The translations under genes and the position numbers were made by a program. Of a DNA stretch of 64,000 nt, positions 23,761-33,183 are shown one piece after another; within the stretch, counting starts at the first letter, position 1, and the number at the start of each line of letters is the position of its first letter. The notes under the pieces are model-generated. The model did not search any database and was not told where the DNA came from. It saw only the letters and a program-made list of their open reading frames with translations. The stretch is taken from the NCBI GenBank assembly GCA_001179505.1, contig CDMY01000055.1, positions 62,001 to 126,000 of the forward strand, read 5' to 3'. The stretch is from Vitrella brassicaformis. Taxonomy: Eukaryota; Sar; Vitrellaceae.

Positions 23761-24780
23761 ATGGCGTCCGACTCTGTTCCCTCTCTGTGGGCCCTCTCAC
23801 TCAAGACGGTCTCACACACACTCGACGACCTCACCAGGCGGCCGGCACTCGTCACACAGATCGACAAGCAGCCGTCCACAGAGATCCCCAGAGGCGTCAC
23901 CCTGCCAGCCGTCCTGCAGCAGCGCATCGAGCGGGCCATACATGAGGAAGGTCTTCATGACCTCTTGGCCTTCGACATTCCTGACGTGGCGGGGGCCCTC
24001 AGGACGACCCATGTGCTGGAGCGATGCAGCGGCCACTGGAAGGTGATGAAGCCCTTCATCCGCCTGGCCTTCATCTATCGGCTTTCCCCCAATGCGACGC
24101 GGCCCCTCGTGGTGTCGGCTGATTCGCTGCCCACCGCATCAGCATTCGATGAGCTGCTCCTCACCATGGCCGCCTACAAGACATTCGGACACTTGCTCAG
24201 CTACAAAGGGACCAGCCTGGCGCTACAGCGAGCTTCCAACGGTGCCTATCGGATCGGCGATCATTCGTTTCGTGTGGTGCCGTTGGGCGATCTGCCGGCA
24301 GATCATGCCTACCGCAGCACATACAAGGACAGCGACCCCGTCATCCGCCGTGGGGACTATCTCTATCCATCATTCACGACATTCATCAAGCGGATGGTCC
24401 TGGAGTGGTGTGACCAAGAGGGGGTGGAGGAGAAGCTGGTGACTGGTGTTAACGATGTCGGTCGTGACGACAGCCACTATCAATCCCTGCTGACGGCACC
24501 GACCATCGAGGGCTACAAGACCGTCGACTACATCGATGAGCATACATTCGTCCCGGGAGATGACGGGCGCCTACGGATCATCATCCTCAAAGGCACAGCA
24601 GCCGACGACACCATTGCGGCGTACCTGTTGCTGGAAAATGGCCAGATCAGCCTCTGGACGACCGAGGCGGCGACGGAGGGCAGCACGGGCATCGAGCGCT
24701 ATCCCATTGCCGTGGCGGCTGCCCGCCCCCTTTTGGGCAAGTACGGGCTCGAGAGGACAGTGCTCCGACAGACAGCTTAG
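23761..24780 (+). CDS. Family copy B, shorter form
   Basis: One long exon; the first in-frame ATG after the acceptor gives 339 residues. It lacks the acidic insert and the long N-terminus of copies C and E, but shares the core: AFDELLLTMAAYKTFGHLLS, FRVVPLGDLPADHAYRSTYK, TAPTIEGYKTVDYIDEH, IILKGTAADDTIAAYLLLE and ERYPIAVAAARPLLGKYGLE. The N-terminal part differs most (TLPAVLQQRIERAIHEEG). Upstream exons are possible from about 23379. The 3' flank is shared with copies C and E. Function unknown; no catalytic motif was recognised. Confidence 0.75.
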   Translation: MASDSVPSLWALSLKTVSHTLDDLTRRPALVTQIDKQPSTEIPRGVTLPAVLQQRIERAIHEEGLHDLLAFDIPDVAGALRTTHVLERCSGHWKVMKPFIRLAFIYRLSPNATRPLVVSADSLPTASAFDELLLTMAAYKTFGHLLSYKGTSLALQRASNGAYRIGDHSFRVVPLGDLPADHAYRSTYKDSDPVIRRGDYLYPSFTTFIKRMVLEWCDQEGVEEKLVTGVNDVGRDDSHYQSLLTAPTIEGYKTVDYIDEHTFVPGDDGRLRIIILKGTAADDTIAAYLLLENGQISLWTTEAATEGSTGIERYPIAVAAARPLLGKYGLERTVLRQTA

Positions 24781-25090
24781 CCAACGACACAGTGGTGAGG
24801 CGGGAGGGGGGATTCGTGTGAGGGGGAGAGTAGGCGCGGTAATGCCATATGGCTCCTCTCATTCCTTGTGGGGTGGGGTGGAACAATGTCTGCAGGTGTC
24901 GCATCACTCTGTTGGCGGGGCAGTGGGGCGGATTAGTGCCGCTGACGAGGGGAGTGGGGCGTCGATCATAGCGCATCTCTCTGGGAGGAGGTGACGTAGC
25001 TGGCTGACCGCGTACGGCCGACTGGCCGACTGGCTGGCTGCTGGTGTGATGAATGAGTGACTGATGGCTGGCGCCTGTCATGATTTGCTG
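24781..25090 (+). repeat. Conserved 3' flank of the family (copy B)
   Basis: Matches, in gene-sense orientation, the flanks after copies C (28830-29160, minus) and E (40375-40740, plus). The best-kept core is GTGTCGCATCACTCTGTTGG at about 24897. Conservation beyond the stop codon points to recent segmental duplication or a functional 3' UTR element. Confidence 0.7.
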
Positions 25091-25499
25091 CATTGCCGAT
25101 GGACTCGAGCCAGCGGCGAACTAACCAATCAATCAATTAATGCATTTGGACGTATCAATTAGTGTATGGCCAGCACAAAAGCACTTGGGTCACACACATC
25201 ACGCCAGCTAAGGGAGTCACTTTACGCACGCCACGCCTCTGTCACAGTTTGGCTGGCTATGCTGTTTTTCGCTGTTTTTCTTTGGTCACAGGTTGCCTTT
25301 GGACGGGTTTTCAGTCATATGTGCAGCTGCCGATAAGTCACACATGTGCAACAGGTCCAGACGGACAATCCAGGAGAAACAAAGGAGGGGAGGGAGGGCC
25401 TGTGGCCACACAACCCCACACAACCCACAAAAGCAAGAGACCAAGCAGAGATGCACCTGTGTTGTAATGTGGCCCTCTTCTCTGGCCTTCGTGTGTACC

Positions 25500-25980
25500 T
25501 GCAGAGTCCAGAGGTCTGTTCCCCAGGCAGCCGCTCAGCGGCTCCAGCTGCCTCACGCGCTCCTCTGCTCGCTGGCACCGCAATGTCCACGCGTCCCGCT
25601 GCCTCGCCAGCTCAGACACGAGCTCGCCATGCGGCTGCTTGCGAGATGCAGCGCATCGTGTGCGCTGCAGGAAGTCTGAGATGCCCAGGGACGCTACGGC
25701 CGATCAAAGCAGGTGACACACTGATCGACCGGCAACCGACGAGAGAAGGCAGCAAGCCGAGTGCCAGCAAAGCCACCACCAATGGATAGCGTGGACGTCG
25801 AGGGCGTTGATTCTCATCTGCCTGACGACAGACGAGAGGACATCCAGAACCATCCTCATGTTCGAATCACCCTGACAGGCGAAAGCTCTTATCTTTGTTC
25901 TCACTCGCATGATCTCTTCGCGCCTGTACGTGTGATCAGGCCTCCTGTGCGTCAGCTCCTCACCCCCGTTGTGCTGCAGG
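25500..25980 (-). CDS. Possible coiled-coil gene fragment
   Basis: A minus-strand exon at about 25500-25700 encodes SELARQRDAWTLRCQRAEER then VRQLEPLSGCLGNRPLDSA and ends at a GTACAC donor. A second candidate at about 25790-25890 encodes MRMVLDVLSSVVRQMRINA. The heptad-like composition looks coding, but no start, stop or partner exons could be fixed. Could be a fragment. Confidence 0.3.
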
Positions 25981-26163
25981 TGACTTCTGCTGTGCAGTAG
26001 CGCCTAAAGGTGCCTCCAACACAGCCAATACATGTACACAAAATCGAATGAATGCATGAATGAATGAATGAATAAATCATGTCAGCTCCTTGCGTCATCG
26101 CCTTTTTGCCGTTCCGCCCTTCTGCTTCCTTTTATCTCCAGCCGCAGCTTCGGATCGCCCGCA

Positions 26164-26171
26164 AGCTCGCA
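26164..26171. promoter_or_regulatory. AGCTCGCA octamer upstream of the small membrane gene
   Basis: Located 265 bp upstream of the ATG at 26436. Confidence 0.3.
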
Positions 26172-26435
26172 TAGAATAGTGACGGGGAGATCTGCAGCAG
26201 AAATGTGCAGAAATGGTCCCCGACGACTGCTCTTGTTGATTCCCACTGAGCTTTTTGCTCTTTCTGCTCTGCCGCGTTCTCGGATGCTCGAGTTCATGGC
26301 GCGCGGTCTCGAGAGAGATCTCCAGAGGATTTTCTTCTCTCCCTTTGCCTGTTGCCTCTTACCGAGCCGCTTATCTACCTGCCTGCTGCAGAGAGAGAGT
26401 TCAAGTGGTTTGACTGCCGAGGAGAATAAGTCGAT

Positions 26436-26849
26436 ATGGGAGAGAAGGGAGCCGCCGCCGCCAACATCGTGTGGGTGCTGCCGCTGGGGATCTTTGACGC
26501 TGCCCTCATCGCCTTGAATGCCCTGCTGCTGTGCAGTGGGCTCCTGGGGCTGACCATGAAGTGTGATCCGACGCCGGGCTTGCCGATACGATGTGAGCAG
26601 TAAGAGGGAGGACACCGACTGGTGGACACTCACACGGTTCATTCATGCGTGTGTATGCTGCTAAAATTGATATCCACGCAGGCGTCGTCACGTTGGTGGG
26701 AGTCTTGCTTGGTGGCTTTGTGCTCCACCGACTCGCCAGTAAGCACGTCAGGCTTGCTCGCACTGACAGGGCCATGTCGATCGACATGTGCACGTTGTGT
26801 GTGTCTTGTCGTGTTTCCAGGCTGCCCGCAGTCCGACAGGCGTGATTGA
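26436..26849 (+). CDS. Small two-helix membrane protein related to the desaturase N-terminus
   Basis: Exons 26436-26592, 26682-26738 and 26821-26849, phases 1 and 1, give 80 residues. Helix 1 (ALIALNALLLCSGLLGLTM) and helix 2 (VVTLVGVLLGGFVLHRLA) match the first two hydrophobic segments of the desaturase at 54900-57036 (NALLFGVGLVGLTL and AVTLVGVLLGGCVLYQL). Both genes share the junction CGAT|GTGAGCAG, the same intron phase and a 57-nt second exon. The protein then stops after CPQSDRRD instead of entering cytochrome b5. It could be a membrane anchor peptide or a decayed duplicate. Confidence 0.6.
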
Positions 26850-26880
26850 TTCTCTTCGTACCCCTTATCCATCCACATCC

Positions 26881-27400
26881 ATGCTGTCTGTGAGCGGGCC
26901 ATGCCATTGTGACTCAGTGCAGCAGCAGCCGCCGCAGCAGCAGGGCTCAGTCCGCGAGCAGCGTGCCACCGGCGAGGGCTCTGCTGTCACGGACGGCGGC
27001 GTAGGCCGCCGTTGGATGCTGCTCTGCGTGTTCCACGTCCAGCTGTATGCCCTGCTTGCCGTGTCAATATTCTTCGGCGCCGAGTTGCGGGAGCTCCACA
27101 AGACCGGGCTCTCCCTCACCTACTGGTCAAAGTGCGACCCGGCCTTAACGACGTGTCGTTCTTTCTGGGTGGGATGCTGATCGATGCGCTGAGGTCTCTC
27201 AACCATATTATCCACCCTAAGCTGCCGGGGCGGCGGAGGATACACCAGGCTGCCCGCAGTCCGACAGGCAGCTGAGCTGTGCATCCCCTGCTTACACGTC
27301 CTCTATGTGTGGATGGACCGCGCCCTCTTGCTGCTCAAGCTCCTTAATGGCTTCTTGCAGACAGACGGGTTTATCATGACCGTGTGCGGGTCTGTGCACG
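26881..27400 (+). CDS. Unresolved membrane-like exons
   Basis: A Gln-rich start (MLSVSGPCHCDSVQQQPPQQ) leads into a hydrophobic helix (RRWMLLCVFHVQLYALLAVS) and, in another frame, DVSFFLGGMLIDALRSLNHI. The frames do not join by a normal intron. A 23-bp direct repeat (GCTGCCCGCAGTCCGACAGG plus GC) at 26821 and about 27249 marks a local duplication of the last exon of the preceding small gene. May be an extension of that gene or a decayed neighbour. Confidence 0.3.
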
Positions 27401-27680
27401 TGTTGGTCGAGTGGGTGGGGAGATGGGTGATGCACTCACGTCATTTCTTGTGTTGATACGCCGCTTCGTGGCCGGCCTCATGTGAAGAGATGATGGGTGC
27501 ATTCGACTCGTCAGTCGTGTTGGTTGACTGATGAATTGGTCAGTTGTGTGCTATAGAAGACGCTTAAACCATCAGTCACTCACACGAAACTCCAGTTCAA
27601 GTCACCAGTCTGAGAGACCACGGACAACGGCAAAACCGTATACACCGGCACATCTTGCACGACAGTGTCTATCCCACAGC
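27401..27680. other. Intergenic
   Basis: Unique sequence with no gene seen; ends where the 512-bp duplicate begins. Confidence 0.4.
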
Positions 27681-28192
27681 CAACAGAGTGATGCGACACC
27701 TGCAGACATTGTTCCACCCCACCCCACAAGGAATGAGACGAGCCATGGCATTGTCACGCCTACTCTCCCCCTCACACGAATCCCCCCTCCCGCCTCACCA
27801 CTGTGTCGTCAGCTAAGCTGTCTATCGTAGCACTGTCCTCTCCAGTCCGTATTTGTCCAGCAAACGGCGGGCAGCCGACACGGCAATGGGATAGCGCTCC
27901 ATGTCTTTGTTGCCCTCTGTCGGCGCCTCGGTTGTCCGGAGGCCGATGCGGCCATCGGCCAGCCACAGGTACGCCGCAATGGTGTCGGCCGCTGCGGTGC
28001 CCTTGAGGATGATGAGTCGCCGGCGGCCGTCATCTCCCGGGGCAAATGGATGCTCATCGATGCAGTCGATGGTCTTGTAGCCCTCAATGGTCGGTGCCGT
28101 CAGCAGAGACCGATACCGAGTGTCGCCACGGCCGACATAAGCATCAGTCACCAGCTCCTCCCCCACCCCCTCTTGACCATACCACCGCACCA
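27681..28192 (-). repeat. 512-bp duplicate of 29020-29531: 3' end of a family copy, abutting gap 2
   Basis: Same sequence as 29020-29531 at a constant offset of 1339 bp. It encodes the last 123 residues of copy C plus 3' flank. The left junction at about 27681 is sharp. It is either an overlapping contig end or a second, gene-converted copy. Confidence 0.85.
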
Positions 28193-28492
28193 NNNNNNNN
28201 NNNNNNNNNNNNNNNNNNNNNNNNNNNNNNNNNNNNNNNNNNNNNNNNNNNNNNNNNNNNNNNNNNNNNNNNNNNNNNNNNNNNNNNNNNNNNNNNNNNN
28301 NNNNNNNNNNNNNNNNNNNNNNNNNNNNNNNNNNNNNNNNNNNNNNNNNNNNNNNNNNNNNNNNNNNNNNNNNNNNNNNNNNNNNNNNNNNNNNNNNNNN
28401 NNNNNNNNNNNNNNNNNNNNNNNNNNNNNNNNNNNNNNNNNNNNNNNNNNNNNNNNNNNNNNNNNNNNNNNNNNNNNNNNNNNNNNNNNNNN
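28193..28492. other. Assembly gap (300 N)
   Basis: A run of exactly 300 N, flanked on the left by a family C-terminus and on the right by the 3' end of the 7691 gene. Confidence 1.
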
Positions 28493-29056
28493 ACCAGGTC
28501 AGGGGAGGGCGACCGGGACATGCTCCTGATGGACCGGCTGGCGGAGAGGCTCAAGGTCGTGCCGTTCGTGCCGCAGTCATGGGGGCTGCAGCAGTAGATA
28601 GATAGATGGGGATGGGTGGGAATGTATTCTGCTGTGATGCCGCGCCCGCTTTTTGCTGCTCGTGACGCGATGGTGGCGTGTAGCTTGGTTTGCATGTCGC
28701 GACTTCGAATTTGTCAACAGAAAGACACACGAGTGCACTCGTCGAATGGTATGTGTCGTCGATACAGAGGCATGATACATTAAACCGACACACATCACGC
28801 CAGCAGAGGGTCGAGCTGTGAACACGAAGCAATGCAGCACATCGTGACACCCGCCAGCCGTCAGTCACTCATTCATCACATCAGACCAACAGCCACCCGG
28901 CTAGTCAGGCAGTCGGGTATACACCGTCGACCAGCTATGTCGCCCCCTCCCAGAGAGATGCGCTATGATCGACCCCCCACTCCCCTCATCAGCGGCACTA
29001 ATCCGCCCCGCTGCCCCGCCAACAGAGTGATGCGACACCTGCAGACATTGTTCCAC
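28493..29056. repeat. 564-bp duplicate of 8952-9515
   Basis: Contains the final 35 codons of the 7691 gene on the plus strand (stop at 28597), then the 3' flank shared tail-to-tail with copy C. Confidence 0.9.
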
Positions 29057-29160
29057 CCCACCCCACAAGGAATGAGACGAGCCATGGCATTGTCACGCCT
29101 ACTCTCCCCCTCACACGAATCCCCCCTCCCGCCTCACCACTGTGTCGTCAGCTAAGCTGT

Positions 29161-30910
29161 CTATCGTAGCACTGTCCTCTCCAGTCCGTATTTGTCCAGC
29201 AAACGGCGGGCAGCCGACACGGCAATGGGATAGCGCTCCATGTCTTTGTTGCCCTCTGTCGGCGCCTCGGTTGTCCGGAGGCCGATGCGGCCATCGGCCA
29301 GCCACAGGTACGCCGCAATGGTGTCGGCCGCTGCGGTGCCCTTGAGGATGATGAGTCGCCGGCGGCCGTCATCTCCCGGGGCAAATGGATGCTCATCGAT
29401 GCAGTCGATGGTCTTGTAGCCCTCAATGGTCGGTGCCGTCAGCAGAGACCGATACCGAGTGTCGCCACGGCCGACATAAGCATCAGTCACCAGCTCCTCC
29501 CCCACCCCCTCTTGACCATACCACCGCACCAGAAGCATCCACTTGAGGAATGCCGTGAAGGTTGGGTAGACATAGTGCCCACTGCGGACGACGGGATCGC
29601 TGTCCTTGTATGTGCTGCGGTAGCGGTGGTTGGGGGGCAGATCGGTGAAGGGAACCGTCGTGAAGGGAACGTTGCCGATCGTGTAGCGCCGCCTCGCCAC
29701 GCCACCCCCGCCATCGCCTCCCTGCTGCCCCCCTGCACCATCGCCCGCTGCCCCCTCCTGCTGCTGCTGGACCGCGGCATCGTTGTCTCCTTCATCCTGC
29801 TCGTCCACATCGCCCATGGCATTGTCGTCCTCCTGCTCCTCCTCATCGCTGTCCTCCATATCCTCGCCGTCCTCCTGCTCCTCCATCTCCTCCTCCACCT
29901 GCTCCAGCGCCAGGCTGGTCCCCCGGTAGCTGAGCAAGTGGCCGAATGTCTTGTAGACGGCCAGAGCGAGTGGCAGCTCATCGAAGGCTGAAGCGGTGGG
30001 CAGGTGGTCGGCCATCCACTCAGCCGACAGCCGCAGGGGCAGTGCCTTGATAAGCTTGTAGTTGCGCGCTAGGTGGATGAAGTCGGTCATCTCTTGCCAC
30101 AGCTCCCCTCCTCGCTCAAGCACAAAGGCGGATTTGCTGTAGTAATCGAACAGCGACCGACGGACATCGACGACGCCGGTCAAATGGTTGCTGTCGAGCG
30201 AGCCGTTGATGCGCTTGAGCATGAAGGCCTCGTTGATGAGCTGAGTGCCGTGTGTCTTGCTGGTGGGGCGGGCCGAGCAGACGGCCTCACACACAGAGAG
30301 CATCGGGTTGATATTCCCACGCCACACGTCGTTGGCCGTCACGTCCACGCCATTGTCACCATCAGCAGCAGTGGCTGTGGGTGGGGTGGTGGCGGTGGTG
30401 GGGTGAGGGGGCCCAGGTTGCTGTGTGGTGTCTGGTTGACAGGGGGGAGGGGGCGGGGCGGGCGAGATGTGGTGGGCGATGGTCTGAATGGCACTGGACA
30501 TGGCCGAGAGGGTGGGTATCTTCGACTTGACAAATGACCACTCCTGGCCGATGACGGGTGCCTGATTTCCCATGACAACAGACGACAGCCGCCCGTCTCC
30601 CTCGCTGGTCATTATCAGAGGCTCGACGGCCGACACCTCACTGGCCACCTGACAAACGAAGGACACAGACAGATGTCACGGCATCTATCCCTCAGTGGGT
30701 CGATATCTGTGTGTCCTTCACCTGCTCTATGAGTGAGTGTATGGCCGCCAGCCGACCACACACATCGCCCGACCCGCCACACACAGGGGGGGAAGCCTGC
30801 ACACGGAGATCAAGTGAGGCGCAACTCAGTTGTTCGCATAGTGGCGCCTCACTCACCGACGGCGATGGAGTGAGCGCCTCCTGCTGTGGAAGAAAGGCCG
30901 CACGACTCAT
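29161..30910 (-). CDS. Family copy C, complete
   Basis: Exons 30857-30910 (18 codons), 30722-30796 (25 codons) and 29161-30648, all phase 0, give 538 residues. Exon 2 ends RLAAIHSLIEQ, parallel to copy E. The main exon carries a Pro/Thr-rich linker, an F-box-like segment (ANDVWRGNINPMLSVCEAV), ARPTSKTHGTQLINEAFML, then AVYKTFGHLLSYRGTSLALE. An acidic Glu/Asp insert of about 70 residues follows, then the conserved C-terminal block (YRSTYKDSDPVVRSGHYVYP, EGYKTIDCIDEHPFAPGDDG, LIILKGTAAADTIAAYLWLA, KYGLERTVLR). No catalytic residues are obvious. An adaptor or scaffold role is a guess from the F-box-like start. Confidence 0.8.
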
Positions 30911-31605
30911 CACACTCAGCCCTACAAACACACACAAATGCACACACATGAGGTGCACGGCTCGACCTGTCCGTCTGGGAGCCGCGGGAATCGATCTCAC
31001 CTGAATCCCCAGCGGCGCGGTTGTCACGCCGGCGCTTTGCGTCACCTCCAACACAGTCAGCAGAAGAAGGCATGACTTCATCTCTGACACAGGCAAGATG
31101 GCACACAAACAGTGACGGCCATCCCGTCTATCGCTTCATGTGCTCATTAACGAACGATTTGACTGAAGCAGCGCAGGAGCAACAGATCCACGCAGCCTCC
31201 TCCGAGTGACTCTGTATGACATCGCACAGCACAACACATCAAAGACAGCACGCGGGTGGGCGCTTCTAAAGATCACGTCAGCCACAACTCACCTGAAGAA
31301 CAAGCGCAAACGAGCGAACGAACGATTCCAGCCTAGGGTGCTGCACGAAACCGCTGCGCACGCTGCGAAAAGAAGCGGATCGAAAGTTTCCCATTTGTCG
31401 GTGACAACGGCTGAAAGCTCTGCCGAAGCATCTCGCGTCAATTCCAGAGGAAAACTGCAAAGATTCAATCCGGGAACAAGCAGCGGACTGAGGGTGAGAA
31501 GGGTGCAAGAGGCATATGCCTCTCTGACTCATGTAAGTGATGCATCATGATCTTCTGTGCTTTGGCCGTGTGTTTCAGAGCTGTTGCGGGCTGTTGGGGT
31601 GTGAT

Positions 31606-32599
31606 ATGTCTGATTCGGTGCCGGACGACCTATGGCGACGGCGCGTGTTGCCGTGCCTTCTCGTGTGTGATGTGGTCGCCCTGCGAGAGAGCAGTATGGC
31701 CGGGGCGGCTCTGATCACGGCCGGGGTACTGCTGCAGCGCATCGATGCCTCCCTCGCCCATCACGAACTCAGTGGCCTCATCGATGTCGACCGCGACCCC
31801 TCCCGCTTGCCCTACCTGGTGCGGTGCTGCTATGTGCTGGAGCAGGGCAGCAGCGAGTGGCGTGTGATGGGCAGGTTTGTCCGCCTGGGCACCATCTATG
31901 GACTGGCCACCACCAATGGGTTCCCACTGGTACTGTCGGGGGCGTGCCTGGCCAGCGAGGCGGCCTTTCATCGGCTGCCGGCCGCCATGGCCATCTACAA
32001 GACATTCGCGCATCTCCTCAGCTACGACGGCCGCAGTCTGGCACTAACAGCCAACCGACGACGGAGAGTATCGGATCGCTGCTCTTCTGGATACGTTTCG
32101 TGTGGTGCCGCTGCGTGAGCTGCCCGCCGGTCACCCCTATGCTGCTAGCTACAAGCGGACTGATCCCGTCATCCGCTGGTGCCGCTTTCTCTCCCGATCC
32201 TTCACGGGGTTTCTTCTGCGCCAGATTGACTACACTTGGAACACTCATTACCTTAACCGCAATTCGGTGCTGTCTGCTAGGAACGAGGAAGGTGACCGCC
32301 TTCTCACCGTCGGTGACGTCCCTGAGCGGCTGGGCATCACAGCCGACTATCGCTATGACGGATGGGACCCGAATCCAGCCAATTGGACTGACTGTCGTTA
32401 TTTGTGGGTCAGCGGCTTCCGGCCTAACGACACCGTCGTCGCGCAGCTGAAGACGGGTTGGGGCTGCGTCGATCTGTATACGACCGAGGCAGACGCTGCT
32501 GCTGCGTCTGCGTCTCTCGATGAGCGTCTCCCCGTGTCGACGCCCCTGTGGCGCGGGTTGCTTAGGCATTTCAACCTGGAGAGTGATGTTTTTCATTGA
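31606..32599 (+). pseudogene. Family copy D, diverged, with one frame break
   Basis: Starts MSDSVPDDLWRRRVLPCLLV, an F-box-like opening, and keeps AIYKTFAHLLSYDGRSLAL. Then the frame must shift by one base at about 32055 (CC) to continue FRVVPLRELPAGHPYAASYK, DPVIRW, a changed middle, NDTVVAQLKTGWGCVDLYTT and LRHFNLESDVFH. It is the most diverged copy and lacks the shared 3' flank. The rest of the second half is open for about 165 codons, so the break is either very recent or a sequence error; the pseudogene label is provisional. Confidence 0.55.
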
Positions 32600-33183
32600 T
32601 CGTGGCCCACCCATGGTGTCGTTGATGCTGGTGTGATGGGTCACGGGCGGGCGGAGTCAGTCATGTGGCGAGGTGAACCTGAGCTCGGGAGTGAAGTAAT
32701 TGAAAGAGGAAGGGTGGTGGTAATGTGATGGATGGATGTGAGTGAGGTACATAGTCGATAGAGGGAGGGGACTGCCTAGGTAGGGCTGTTCAAACTGTGC
32801 TTCGGACCCTTGTGGGGGTACCGGCTTTGTGGAATATTTTTTCCAATCTGTCTGCGTCCATGTGTGGATATGCAGATTCAAGCCGATGACTGCTTCATGT
32901 ATGGGGTGTGTGTGCGTGTATGTGAGGTTCTACATGCCATATGTCGGCCGGCATGTGTCTGTCAGAGTGTCTGCGTATGTGGGGACACTAACAGCACAAT
33001 GTCCCAGTCAATGAACATCGCACACAAGGCTGTCTGTCTGTCTGTCTTGTCTGGCTATCGATCGCCCTCTTGGCTTCAACCTCTACACCCATTCACTCCT
33101 CCGATCTGACTCAATCGACCACACCAAAAACACCACCACACACAAAAACGGCCAGTGTGCTCCTTACGTCAGACCACGTCAGG
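32600..33183. other. Intergenic
   Basis: No gene seen; TG-rich tracts at about 32885-33000. Lies between the 3' ends of copy D and the GOLD-domain gene. Confidence 0.5.

Noticed and set aside
25855-25875. GTTCGAATC, resembling a tRNA T-loop
   Set aside because: No acceptor stem, D arm or anticodon arm around it.
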